From: Streptomyces pristinaespiralis
GTDB taxonomy: Bacteria; Actinomycetota; Actinomycetes; Streptomycetales; Streptomycetaceae
Direction of reading: 5' to 3'
NCBI RefSeq assembly: GCF_001278075.1
Contig: NZ_CP011340.1
Span: 3,348,001-3,412,000 of the forward strand
Length of the DNA stretch: 64,000 bases
Shown here: positions 25,100 to 33,299 of the stretch, one piece after another
How positions within the stretch are numbered: the first letter of the stretch is position 1
How the letters are laid out: each line of letters starts with the position of its first letter
The notes under the pieces: generated by a model
Seen by the model: the letters and a program-made list of their open reading frames with translations, nothing else
What the model was told of the DNA's origin: nothing
The model's database searches: none
Made by a program: the position numbers and the translations under genes

Positions 25100-26038
25100 T
25101 CAGATGCGGACGCGGGTGAGTCGGTTGATGAGGATGAAGCCGAGTGCGTACAGGCCGGTCGCGATCAGTACGGCGACGCGTCCGCCGAGTGCGCCGGTCA
25201 TGTCCTCCAGTGCCCCGTCCCGCATGCCGTTGATGACGAGCAGGAAGCCGAGGCCGAGCACCGGGACGGCCACCGCCGTCACCTTGACCTGGGAGAGGAG
25301 GGTGGTGACCTCCCGCCGGGTCTCCTTGCGTTCCTCCAGGGTCTCGGTGAGGTTGCGCAGGGAGGTGACGATGGTGCCGCCTGCCCGGTTGGAGAGGATC
25401 AGGGTGGACACGAGGACGGTGAGTTCGCGTGACGGGAGGCGTTCGACGAGGTCGCCGAGCGCGTCGTCGAGGGACCGGCCGAGGGCCAGCTGGTCGGCGA
25501 CGCGGCGCAGTTCCTCGCGGGCCGGGTCGTCGAGTTCCTCCACGGCCATGCCGATCGCGGTACGCAGGGCGAGCCCGGCCTGGGTGGCGTTGGCGAGGAC
25601 GCGGGTGAGTTCGGGCAGCTGGCTGATGAACGCCTCGGTGCGTTTGGCCCGCTGCCAGTTGAGGAAGCCGTTCGCGCCCCACACGCCGATCAGGACGGCG
25701 AGCAGTCCGAAGAACGGCGCGAAGACCGATCCGACGACGAAGTAGAGCGCCAGCAGGGCGGCCACGACGTAGACGGCGTACTCCCCGGCGGTCAGTTCCA
25801 GGCCGGTCGCGGAGATGCTCCGCTCGATGCGCCGGCCGAGCCGGGTGCCGCGCAGCCTGCGGTCCACTCCCGCGAAGCGGCGCCTGCGGCCGCTCTCGAG
25901 CGCGAGCGGGCCGGACTGCGACATGCGGTCGACCAGGGCCTGGCGCTGCGCCTGTCCCGCCGACCAGGAGCGCACGCCGAGGACGGCGAGGACGCAGCCG
26001 AGCAGCGTGACGCCGAGGGTCACCAGGGGCAGGTTCAT
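25100..26038 (-). CDS. tadB: Tad secretion platform protein TadB (T2SF family)
   Basis: 312 residues; ATG overlaps the tadA stop by 4 nt. Membrane segments include LVTLGVTLLGCVLAVLGV and AVYVVAALLALYFVVGSVF, followed by the T2SF cytoplasmic domain (FISQLPELTRVLANATQAGL, LSNRAGGTIVTSLRNLTETL) and C-terminal helices. Together with TadC it forms the polytopic platform that assembles Flp pilins. The order tadA-tadB-tadC is as in known tad loci. Confidence 0.93.
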   Translation of the reverse strand: MNLPLVTLGVTLLGCVLAVLGVRSWSAGQAQRQALVDRMSQSGPLALESGRRRRFAGVDRRLRGTRLGRRIERSISATGLELTAGEYAVYVVAALLALYFVVGSVFAPFFGLLAVLIGVWGANGFLNWQRAKRTEAFISQLPELTRVLANATQAGLALRTAIGMAVEELDDPAREELRRVADQLALGRSLDDALGDLVERLPSRELTVLVSTLILSNRAGGTIVTSLRNLTETLEERKETRREVTTLLSQVKVTAVAVPVLGLGFLLVINGMRDGALEDMTGALGGRVAVLIATGLYALGFILINRLTRVRI

Positions 26039-27441
26039 CGCGGGCGGTGCCCTTCGGGTGAGTGGCCGGTGCGGGGGTCGGGGACGGGGCTCAGGCCCGG
26101 TGGCACCCGGGTGGCGAGCTCCAGCTGCGACTCGCCGACGCCGAAGGCCGGCGGGATCGCCTCGCCGGCCATGTAGAGGCGTTCCGCGACCCGCCGGGGC
26201 AGCGGAAAGTAGCGGAACCTGCCGTGGACCCGCCCGTCGCCGGCCGGCGGCTCCGCCTCGAAGCGGCAGACGGTCACGAAGCGGTAGTCCTCGCGGCCGT
26301 ACGAGTCGACGACGGCGATCTCGGTGATGCGGCGTGCCCCGTCCGCGTGCCGGGTGAGCTGGACGATGACGTCGACGGCGCTGTTGATCTGGTCGTGGAT
26401 GGCCACGAACGGGAGCTCGACCTCGGACATGGAGCTCAGCGTCTGGAGCCGCATCAGCGCGTCCTCCGCGCTGTTGGCGTGGACGGTGGCGAGCGAGCCG
26501 TCGTGGCCGGTCGACATGGCCTGGAGCATGTCGAGGGTCTCCCCGCCGCGCACCTCGCCGACGATGATGCGGTCGGGGCGCATGCGCAGGGAGTTGCGCA
26601 CGAGGTCGCGGATGGTGATGCGGCCCTTGCCCTCGACGTTGGCGGGGCGGGACTCCAGGGTGATCACATGGGTCTGCTGGAGCCGGAGCTCGGCGGAGTC
26701 CTCGATGGTGACGATGCGTTCGCCGTCCGGGATGAGGCCGGACAGGGCGTTGAGGAGCGTGGTCTTGCCGGTGCCGGTCGCGCCGGAGACGATCACGTTG
26801 AACTTGGCGCGCACCAGGCCCGCGAGCAGCATCAGGATGTGCTCGTCGAGGGATCCGAGGCCGATCATCTCCTGGAGGGTGAAGGCGCGCGGGAAGCGGC
26901 GGATGGTCAGGACCGGGCCGGTCAGGGAGAGCGGCGGGATGATGACGTTGACGCGCTCGCCGCTGGGGAGCCGGGCGTCGACCATGGGGTTCGCCTCGTC
27001 GACACGGCGGTTGACGGTGGAGACGATGCGCTCGATGGTCTGCATCAGCTGCTCGGTGGAGGAGAACCGCAGCGGCAACTGCTCCAGCCGGCCGTCACGT
27101 TCGACGAAGACCTGCTCGGGGCCGTTCACCATGATCTCGCTGATGGACGCGTCCTCCAGGAGCGGTTCGAGGATGCCGAGACCGAGCGCCTCGTCGACGA
27201 CCCGCCGGACGAGGTGGGAGCGCTCGCCGGTGGACAGGACGGGACCCTCGCGGCTGATGATGTGGCCGAGTACGCGCTCCAGGCGGACGCGGCGTTCGGC
27301 GGCGGCGAGGGTGGACATCTCGGCGAGGTCGATCTCCTCGAGAAGCTTGGCCCGGTAGACGCCGACGAGCCGGCTCTCCTCGCTCTGGCCGTTCGCCGGC
27401 TCGGGGCCGTCGATGCGCTGGATGCGTGCGCGCAGGCTCAT
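26035..27441 (-). CDS. tadA: Tad pilus ATPase TadA (CpaF)
   Basis: 468 residues. The GspE-like secretion ATPase has a helical N-terminal domain and RecA-like core with Walker A GATGTGKT at 220-227, Asp box IVTIEDSAELRL, Walker B IIVGEVRGGE near 292 and His box TGHDGSLATVHAN. It should form a hexamer driving pilus extension and, in Tad systems, retraction. ATGA overlaps on both sides tie it to tadB and the pseudopilin gene. The C-terminal ~50 residues are Pro/Arg-rich. Confidence 0.96.
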   Translation of the reverse strand: MSLRARIQRIDGPEPANGQSEESRLVGVYRAKLLEEIDLAEMSTLAAAERRVRLERVLGHIISREGPVLSTGERSHLVRRVVDEALGLGILEPLLEDASISEIMVNGPEQVFVERDGRLEQLPLRFSSTEQLMQTIERIVSTVNRRVDEANPMVDARLPSGERVNVIIPPLSLTGPVLTIRRFPRAFTLQEMIGLGSLDEHILMLLAGLVRAKFNVIVSGATGTGKTTLLNALSGLIPDGERIVTIEDSAELRLQQTHVITLESRPANVEGKGRITIRDLVRNSLRMRPDRIIVGEVRGGETLDMLQAMSTGHDGSLATVHANSAEDALMRLQTLSSMSEVELPFVAIHDQINSAVDVIVQLTRHADGARRITEIAVVDSYGREDYRFVTVCRFEAEPPAGDGRVHGRFRYFPLPRRVAERLYMAGEAIPPAFGVGESQLELATRVPPGLSPVPDPRTGHSPEGHRPR

Positions 27442-27809
27442 CGTGTCGACTCCCTGTCGAGGGGCATGGTGGCGGACTTGGTGACGGTGCCGAAGCTGAT
27501 GCCGGGGACCACGCCGGGGATGGTGACCTCGACGTCGGCGGTGACCGCGTCGCCGTCCCGGCGGGTGACGATCTCGGCGGCGAGCCAGGAGCTGAGTGCC
27601 TGTGCCCCCGCGGCCTGGGGGCTGGTCGTCGCCTCGTCCTGCGCCGCCACCCGTGCCGCGGCGCGGGCGGCGGTACCGGCCTGCTGGGCCGCGAACACGG
27701 CGAGGCCCACCTGTACCGCGATCGTCATCACGAAGAGCAGCAGGAACAGCCAGCCGCCGTATTCGACGGCGCTCTGGCCACGGTCGTCCCGGAGGTCGTG
27801 CCGCCTCAT
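27438..27809 (-). CDS. TadE-like pseudopilin (second)
   Basis: 123 residues. LRDDRGQSAVEYGGWLFLLLFVMTIAVQVGL is a TadE-type entry: a processing glycine-like junction followed by one hydrophobic helix; the remainder is a small extracellular domain. ATGA overlaps the upstream TadE gene and its stop overlaps tadA, so the genes are translationally coupled. Minor pilin or pseudopilin roles are known for TadE/TadF; which one this is cannot be stated. Confidence 0.88.
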   Translation of the reverse strand: MRRHDLRDDRGQSAVEYGGWLFLLLFVMTIAVQVGLAVFAAQQAGTAARAAARVAAQDEATTSPQAAGAQALSSWLAAEIVTRRDGDAVTADVEVTIPGVVPGISFGTVTKSATMPLDRESTR

Positions 27810-28195
27810 GGCCCGGACCTCCACTCGGTCGCGGCGCCCGCCCGGCCCTCGACCGTGATCGGGAGGTTGACGCCGGGGAACAGCAGCGGCACCTCGAGCG
27901 CGACCTCGGCCGTGTACAGGTCGCCGTCCGGCCCGCAGTCGACGGTCGCCGACCAGCCGCCGGTCAGGTCCTCCTCCGCGGCCGCCGCGCAGGCCGCCGC
28001 GCCGCCGTTCCCGGCCCGCGTCCCCGCGGCCACCCCCTTGTCCGCCGCGTTGCCCGCGAGCACGAACGTGTAGCCGACGAGCGCCGACTGCCACAGGACG
28101 GCCAGCGTCACCAGGATGATGGGCACCATGCCGGTGAACTCGATCACCGACTGTCCCCGGTCGTCCCGTAGGCGCGCGGCGGGCGGCGCCGTCAT
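27806..28195 (-). CDS. TadE-like pseudopilin (first)
   Basis: 129 residues. LRDDRGQSVIEFTGMVPIILVTLAVLWQSALV matches the TadE-like signature, followed by a short extracellular domain with Cys in AAACAAAAEED and VDCGPDG that could form a disulfide. ATGA overlaps tadZ upstream and the second TadE-like gene downstream. As with its neighbour, it is expected to be a pseudopilin needed for Flp pilus formation. Confidence 0.88.
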   Translation of the reverse strand: MTAPPAARLRDDRGQSVIEFTGMVPIILVTLAVLWQSALVGYTFVLAGNAADKGVAAGTRAGNGGAAACAAAAEEDLTGGWSATVDCGPDGDLYTAEVALEVPLLFPGVNLPITVEGRAGAATEWRSGP

Positions 28196-29427
28196 TTCGC
28201 GCGCCCGTGCCGGCGTCCGGCCCCGAACCGGCCCTGCTTCGCGTCCCCCTGCACGTCCTTCACCAGCCCCAGTTCGCCCGCGAGCGCCCACATGGCCTGC
28301 TTGACGGAGGACTTGGCCTCCAGGTCCTGCATACGGCCCGCGTCGACGGCGCCCTGGAGCTCCTTGAAGTTCGCCGGGATCGCCGTGCGTGCCACTCTGG
28401 TGGCGGTGATCTTCGAGACGAGCGGCGGCTGGATCTCCGTGGCGCGTGTGTGGCGGTTGACGACGGTGATCGTCTCCTCCGCCTTGCGGATCTGGAGCCG
28501 GTCCCAGAGCCGCACCATCCGCTTGGTGGCCCGTACGGTCACCACGTCCGGCGTGGTCAGCAGCAGGGTGGTGTCGGCCGACTCGATGGCGGCGGCGTTG
28601 GCGGTGTTGACCTGCGTGCCGCAGTCGACGACGACGGTCTCGTAGCGCTGCCGCAGGGCGCCCAGGGTCTGCCGGACGAGCCGGTCGGTGACGTCCTCCG
28701 CCCGTTCGCCCTCCGCCGGCGCGAGGAGCAGGGCCACTCCCGTCTCGTGGTTGAAGACGGCGTCCTGGAGGACCCGCGCGCCGATGTCGCGGATGGCGGC
28801 GAGGTCCACGATGGAACGACGGAACTGGACGTCCAGGTAGGAGGCGACGTCACCGCCCTGGAGGTCGAGGTCGACCAGGGCGACGGAGTGACCGGAGGCC
28901 GCCGACGCCAGGGCGAGCTGGATCGCCGTGACGGTCGTGCCGACCCCGCCCTTGGCGCCGCTCACGGTGACGACGGTGCCGCCCGGCCCGCCGAACGCCG
29001 CCTCGGGGCCGTGGCCGAGGTGCCGGCGTACGCCCGCGGCCCAGCCGGCCGCCGCCTGGACGCGCTGCGCCAGTTCCTCGTACACGAGAGGCAGGGCGAC
29101 GAGGCCGCGGGCGCCGGAGTCCATGGCCGCCGAGTACAGGCCGGGACTGGTGTCGGCGGTGACGAGCACGACGCCCACGGCGGGGAAGCGCAGGGCGACG
29201 TCCCGGATCAGTTCGAGGGCGGGCAGCGGCCCGATGCGCTCGTGGACCAGGACGACTTCCGGGAGTTCGTCGAGCGACTCGGCGGCGAGCCGGGCCAGCA
29301 TGTCGGTGAGCGAGGTGGAGTCGCCGACCGGTGGCGCCGGTTCCGCGTCGGGGAGCCGGCCCAGGAGGCTGACGATGGCCCGGGCGGCGTCGGGGTCGCC
29401 GACGGCGGGGAGGATTCGCGTCGTCAT
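28192..29427 (-). CDS. tadZ: Tad localisation ATPase TadZ (CpaE-like)
   Basis: 411 residues. The N-terminal ~130 residues look like an atypical receiver domain (VVLVHERIGPLPALELIRDV, GVVLVTAD), and the rest is a ParA/MinD-type ATPase with the deviant Walker A KGGVGTT at 159-165, and later VVVDCGTQVNTAN and TTPDVVTVRATKR. TadZ/CpaE positions the Tad machine at poles or septa. The gene sits 7 bp after cpaB and overlaps the first TadE gene. Confidence 0.92.
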   Translation of the reverse strand: MTTRILPAVGDPDAARAIVSLLGRLPDAEPAPPVGDSTSLTDMLARLAAESLDELPEVVLVHERIGPLPALELIRDVALRFPAVGVVLVTADTSPGLYSAAMDSGARGLVALPLVYEELAQRVQAAAGWAAGVRRHLGHGPEAAFGGPGGTVVTVSGAKGGVGTTVTAIQLALASAASGHSVALVDLDLQGGDVASYLDVQFRRSIVDLAAIRDIGARVLQDAVFNHETGVALLLAPAEGERAEDVTDRLVRQTLGALRQRYETVVVDCGTQVNTANAAAIESADTTLLLTTPDVVTVRATKRMVRLWDRLQIRKAEETITVVNRHTRATEIQPPLVSKITATRVARTAIPANFKELQGAVDAGRMQDLEAKSSVKQAMWALAGELGLVKDVQGDAKQGRFGAGRRHGRAK

Positions 29428-29434
29428 CCGGCCC

Positions 29435-30148
29435 TCACTTGTTCTTGTCTTCTGAGAGGTCGTAGCTGCCGTCGCCGGGCCGCAGGGTGGTGGGGCTCCC
29501 GTCGGGCAGCAGGGCCAGGCGCACGTGTTCCGCGAAGGACTCGGCGTAGGCGACGCGCTGGGCGTCCGCCGTGTTCAGCGCGAAGGTGATGGGCACCGCC
29601 TCCCGGGGGGCGGTGCTGCGGTCACCGCTCCTGCGGTCGAGGGCCGTGAGCTCTCCCACGTCGATGACCTTGGCGTTCGCGACGATGAGCCGGGACTGGT
29701 CGGTGCCGGAGTCGTTCTGCGCGGCGAAGGTGGCGAAGATGTTGACCAGGTTGCCCGGCCGGATCTTTCCGGCCACGCCGGTCGCCGCGTCGATCATGAT
29801 GGCGATCTCCTGCTGGCCGCTCTCCAGCTCCGGCTTCTGCACGATCATGTCGCTCTGGAGCAGGGACCCGCTGCGCAGCTCCGTCACGGCGATCTTGCCC
29901 CGCAGTACGCCGAGGTCGGTCACCGCGCTCCGCGACAGCCAGCGTTCGGGTATCGAGACCTTCTCGAACTGCCCGGCCTCGAGCGGTGTGTAGGGGGCTA
30001 TGTCGCTCTTGACGCGATAGGCGGTGGTCTCGGGGCCGACCTTCGAGTTCACGTCGGCGATCACGGTGAGCACGCCGGCGAACGCGGCGATGCCGCAGAC
30101 GACAGAGAGCAGAATCAGGAGAACGCCGCGGCGCTGCCGTGAATTCAT
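29435..30148 (-). CDS. cpaB: Flp pilus assembly protein CpaB (RcpC)
   Basis: 237 residues. Basic N-terminus and one helix (VLLILLSVVCGIAAFAGVLTVI), then a SAF/AFP-type domain (YRVKSDIAPYTPLEAGQFEKV) and an RcpC-like beta-rich tail. In Gram-negatives it acts with the secretin; in a Gram-positive lacking one, the SAF domain may bind wall glycan. Its ATG overlaps the small gene upstream by 4 nt. Charged C-terminus DLSEDKNK. Confidence 0.92.
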   Translation of the reverse strand: MNSRQRRGVLLILLSVVCGIAAFAGVLTVIADVNSKVGPETTAYRVKSDIAPYTPLEAGQFEKVSIPERWLSRSAVTDLGVLRGKIAVTELRSGSLLQSDMIVQKPELESGQQEIAIMIDAATGVAGKIRPGNLVNIFATFAAQNDSGTDQSRLIVANAKVIDVGELTALDRRSGDRSTAPREAVPITFALNTADAQRVAYAESFAEHVRLALLPDGSPTTLRPGDGSYDLSEDKNK

Positions 30149-30357
30149 GGGTGGGACGACCTCGTTCGATGACGTGGGACGAATGGGGCGGGTACGGCGG
30201 GTGCGGCGGAGGCGGCGCGAGCTTCCGGGTCGGTGGACCGCGCGGCGGGGACGGCGTCGGTGGCGGCCTGCGCCGCGGCCGTGGGGCGCTCCTGGCGGGC
30301 AGCGGGCACGGCGGCCGTGGCGGTGGTCGCGGCGGGGAGCCGGGCGCTGCCGGTCAT
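30145..30357 (-). CDS. Hypothetical 70-residue Ala/Arg/Pro-rich protein in Tad operon
   Basis: Low complexity (many Ala, Arg, Pro, Thr) with no motif, signal or membrane segment. Support comes from architecture: its ATG overlaps the preceding stop (ATGA) and its stop overlaps the cpaB ATG (ATGA), spacing that is hard to explain for a non-gene in a coupled operon. It could instead be a translational bridge whose peptide is not important. Confidence 0.55.
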   Translation of the reverse strand: MTGSARLPAATTATAAVPAARQERPTAAAQAATDAVPAARSTDPEARAASAAPAVPAPFVPRHRTRSSHP

Positions 30358-31217
30358 GGCCCCGCGGTCAGCGCCCTGGTCGCCCCCGTGCGGCTCGAGG
30401 CGGCCGTGAGCGGGGCGGAGCAGAAGCCGCAGCGGTCACCGATGAGTTGGATGCCGCACCATGTGCACACCTCTCGCCGTACGGAAGAGACCAGTTGGTA
30501 GAGGACCGAGATGTCGGGGATGAACGCGGCGAACTCGATCAGCCGTCCCGTCCCCCACCAGCGGGCGGAGTCCTGCGGCAGCGGGACCTCGTGGAGCTGC
30601 TGGACGCGCCAGGCCGGGGCGAGGGTACCGGTCACCCACTCCGACTGGAGCTGCCCCCTGGCGGTGATCAGCTGCGTGGCGAAGTCGGGCCCCGCCAGTG
30701 CGCCGCCCCCGCCGACCTTGACCATCTGGGGCCGGGGGCCGGCCAGCACCCCGAACTGGGTGCCCGGCATCCACGACTTGGCGTGGGACTTGAGGCTCAC
30801 CGGGATCCGGTCGAGCCGGGCGACGGAGGCGAGGAGGGCGCCGGCGTAGATGTAGTGGGAGAGCAGCCGGGCGGCGGAGGCGATGACTCCGGCGCCGAAG
30901 TCGCAGATCGACAGCTGCCGCAGCTGCCGGGCGAGCACGGCGACGCCGAGCGGCGGCAGGTCGAGCCGCAGCAGGGCGATCCGGTCGCTCTCCAGCATGG
31001 CGCGGACCGTGTGCAGCCGGCGCTGGTGGGCTGCGGGGAGGGAGGCGGGGTAGAGGCCGACGACGTAGCCGTGCTGCTCGAGCAGGACGCTCATGTCGAC
31101 GAGCGCGGCGTCGAGGGGGGCCTCGTCGGGCGGGTGGAGCAGGGCGGCGGTGGGCGTCTGTTGGTCGGTGGGCGGTAGCACCAGGTCGGCGCTGGTGACT
31201 GCTATTGCGGTCGGCAC
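30354..31217 (-). CDS. Hypothetical Tad-operon protein with C-terminal zinc ribbon
   Basis: 287 residues from GTG 31217 (GGGGAACGAGC upstream), first gene of the Tad series. The N-terminal half is helical (DMSVLLEQHGYVVGLYPASL, LLRLDLPPLGVAVLARQLRQL). A CTWCGIQL-CGFCS pattern near the C-terminus gives two CxxC pairs spaced by ~8 residues, a zinc-ribbon. The middle (SLKSHAKSWMPGTQFGVLAG) has no known motif. It may regulate or assist the ATPase/TadZ, but this is guesswork; a homologue search would be the test. Confidence 0.75.
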   Translation of the reverse strand: MPTAIAVTSADLVLPPTDQQTPTAALLHPPDEAPLDAALVDMSVLLEQHGYVVGLYPASLPAAHQRRLHTVRAMLESDRIALLRLDLPPLGVAVLARQLRQLSICDFGAGVIASAARLLSHYIYAGALLASVARLDRIPVSLKSHAKSWMPGTQFGVLAGPRPQMVKVGGGGALAGPDFATQLITARGQLQSEWVTGTLAPAWRVQQLHEVPLPQDSARWWGTGRLIEFAAFIPDISVLYQLVSSVRREVCTWCGIQLIGDRCGFCSAPLTAASSRTGATRALTAGP

Positions 31218-31236
31218 GCTCGTTCCCCGTTCAGCT

Positions 31237-31256
31237 CCGGACACCGGGGTGTCCGG
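31237..31256 (-). promoter_or_regulatory. Hairpin in the Tad-operon leader
   Basis: Perfect 9-bp stem CCGGACACC/GGTGTCCGG with a 2-nt loop, 20-39 nt upstream of the first Tad-operon GTG. It could be an mRNA leader stem affecting ribosome access or a dyad operator. Confidence 0.45.
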
Positions 31257-31381
31257 CGGCCGCAGATCCCTACTGCTCCGTGCTCCTGCTGCTGGTGCTC
31301 GCTACTCCGTGTTTCTGCATGAGCACTCTAACCACCACCGCCCGGGCAGTGAACACCGTTCCGGGGACCAATCACTGCCAG

Positions 31382-31415
31382 AGGTCTTGACAACCCGATT
31401 GGTCTGGACCAGTTT
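31382..31415 (+). promoter_or_regulatory. Chitinase promoter with direct repeat
   Basis: TTGACA at 31387-31392 and CAGTTT at 31410-31415, spaced 17 nt, form a promoter. Overlapping are AGGTCTTGACAA (31382-31393) and TGGTCTGGACCA (31400-31411), a pair like the 12-bp repeats (TGGTCCAGACCT-type) known to mediate chitin induction and glucose repression in Streptomyces chitinases. Confidence 0.7.
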
Positions 31416-31485
31416 TTACGCCCAACGGTGGCCACCGTCCGCACGCCCCATCCCCACCCCCCAACTCCCCCACCGGAGGCCGCAA

Positions 31486-33231
31486 GTGGACCGCACCACA
31501 CGCTCACGGAGATGGCCGGGTTCCTCCTGGAACCGCCCGGCGCGATCCGCAAGGAGGGCCCTGGGCGCTTCCCTGGCGCTCGCGGTCGGCACCGGGCTGA
31601 CGCTCATGGGCACCGCCGGGACCGCGCAGGCCGCCGACGTCAACGTCGCCAAGAACGCCGGCTTCGAGTCCGGCCTCACCAACTGGACCTGCTCCGGCGG
31701 CAGCGGCGCGGCCGTCTCCTCACCGGTGCACAGCGGCGCCTCCGCCCTGAAGGCCACGCCCGCCGGCCAGGACAACGCCAAGTGCTCGCAGAGCGTCGCG
31801 GTCAGGCCCAACTCGACGTACTCGCTGAGCGCGTGGGTGCAGGGCAGCTACGTGTACCTGGGGGCGAGCGGCACCGGGACGACGGACGTGTCCACCTGGA
31901 CGCCGGGCGGCAGCAGCTGGACGAAGCTCACCACCTCCTTCACCACGGGCGCCAACACCACGTCCGTGACCGTCTACACCCACGGCTGGTACGGCCAGGC
32001 CGCCTACTACGCCGACGACGTGAACGTCTTCGGCCCCGACGGCGGCGGCGGCACCGACCCGGACCCGGTGGTCCCGGCGGCGCCCGCTGCCCCGACCGTC
32101 GGCGCGGTGACGTCGTCCTCCGTGGCCCTCAGCTGGGGCGCGGTCTCCGGCGCGACCGGCTACAACGTCTACCGTGACGGCACGAGGGTCCAGTCCGTCT
32201 CCGGCACGTCGGCGACGGTGACCGGTCTCTCCGCGGACACCTCGTACCAGTTCCAGGTCACGGCCACGAACACGGCCGGCGAGTCGGCCAAGTCGGCCGC
32301 GGTCACCGGCCGGACCGGCCCCACCGGCGGCAACCCGGGCAACCCGGCCGTGCCGAAGCACGCCCTGACGGGTTACTGGCAGAACTTCAACAACGGCGCC
32401 ACCGTGCAGAAGCTGCGCGACGTGCAGTCGCAGTACGACATCATCGCGGTGTCGTTCGCCGACTCCACGGCCACGCCGGGCCAGATCGTCTTCAACCTCG
32501 ACCCGGCCGTCGGATACGCCTCGGTCGCCGACTTCAAGGCAGACATCGCCGCGAAGAAGGCCGCTGGCAAGTCCGTGATCATCTCGGTCGGCGGCGAGAA
32601 GGGCAACGTCACCGTCAACAGTGACGCGTCCGCCACGGCCTTCGCGAACAGCGCCTACGCGCTGATGCAGGAGTACGGCTTCAGCGGGGTCGACATCGAC
32701 CTGGAGCACGGCATCAACTCGACGTACCTGACGAAGGCGCTGCGCCAGCTGTCGCAGAAGGCGGGCTCCTCGCTGGTGCTGACGATGGCGCCGCAGACCA
32801 TCGACATGCAGAACACGGGCACGGAGTACTTCAAGACGGCGCTCGCGGTGAAGGACATCCTCACCGTCGTCAACATGCAGTACTACAACAGCGGCTCGAT
32901 GCTCGGCTGCGACGGCAAGGTGTACTCGCAGGGGTCGGTCGACTTCCTGACCGCGCTCGCCTGCATCCAGCTCGAGGGCGGCCTCGACGCCTCCCAGGTC
33001 GGCCTCGGCGTCCCGGCCTCCACCCGGGGCGCGGGCAGCGGCTACGTCGACCCGTCGATCGTGAAGAACGCGCTCGACTGCCTCACCCGCGGTACGAACT
33101 GCGGCTCGTTCAAGCCCTCGAAGACCTACCCGGGCCTGCGGGGCGCGATGACCTGGTCCACCAACTGGGACGCGACGGCGGGCAACGCCTGGTCCAACGC
33201 GGTCGGACCGCACGTCCACAACCTGCCGTAA
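31486..33231 (+). CDS. Secreted GH18 chitinase with CBM and fibronectin III domains
   Basis: 581 residues from GTG 31486 (CCGGAGGCC site). Signal peptide to ~49 (AXA-like AQAA); carbohydrate-binding jelly-roll ~50-185 (NAGFESGLTNWTCSG...VFGPDG), FnIII ~200-277, then GH18 barrel from ~295. The catalytic motif is GVDIDLEHG with Glu407 as acid/base and Asp403/405 beside it, and MTWSTNWD is the substrate Trp segment. It should hydrolyse chitin extracellularly, with expression controlled by the repeat promoter. Family length is normal for ChiC/ChiD-like enzymes. Confidence 0.95.
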   Translation: MDRTTRSRRWPGSSWNRPARSARRALGASLALAVGTGLTLMGTAGTAQAADVNVAKNAGFESGLTNWTCSGGSGAAVSSPVHSGASALKATPAGQDNAKCSQSVAVRPNSTYSLSAWVQGSYVYLGASGTGTTDVSTWTPGGSSWTKLTTSFTTGANTTSVTVYTHGWYGQAAYYADDVNVFGPDGGGGTDPDPVVPAAPAAPTVGAVTSSSVALSWGAVSGATGYNVYRDGTRVQSVSGTSATVTGLSADTSYQFQVTATNTAGESAKSAAVTGRTGPTGGNPGNPAVPKHALTGYWQNFNNGATVQKLRDVQSQYDIIAVSFADSTATPGQIVFNLDPAVGYASVADFKADIAAKKAAGKSVIISVGGEKGNVTVNSDASATAFANSAYALMQEYGFSGVDIDLEHGINSTYLTKALRQLSQKAGSSLVLTMAPQTIDMQNTGTEYFKTALAVKDILTVVNMQYYNSGSMLGCDGKVYSQGSVDFLTALACIQLEGGLDASQVGLGVPASTRGAGSGYVDPSIVKNALDCLTRGTNCGSFKPSKTYPGLRGAMTWSTNWDATAGNAWSNAVGPHVHNLP

Positions 33232-33243
33232 CACCCCATGGAC

Positions 33244-33289
33244 GACGAGGGCCCGTGCCGCCGCTCCCCCGGCGGCACGGGCCCTCGTC
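33244..33289. terminator. Bidirectional terminator chitinase/Nramp
   Basis: Perfect 20-bp inverted repeat (33244-33263 and 33270-33289) with a 6-nt loop between convergent genes. Confidence 0.9.
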
Positions 33290-33299
33290 GCATCCGCAC

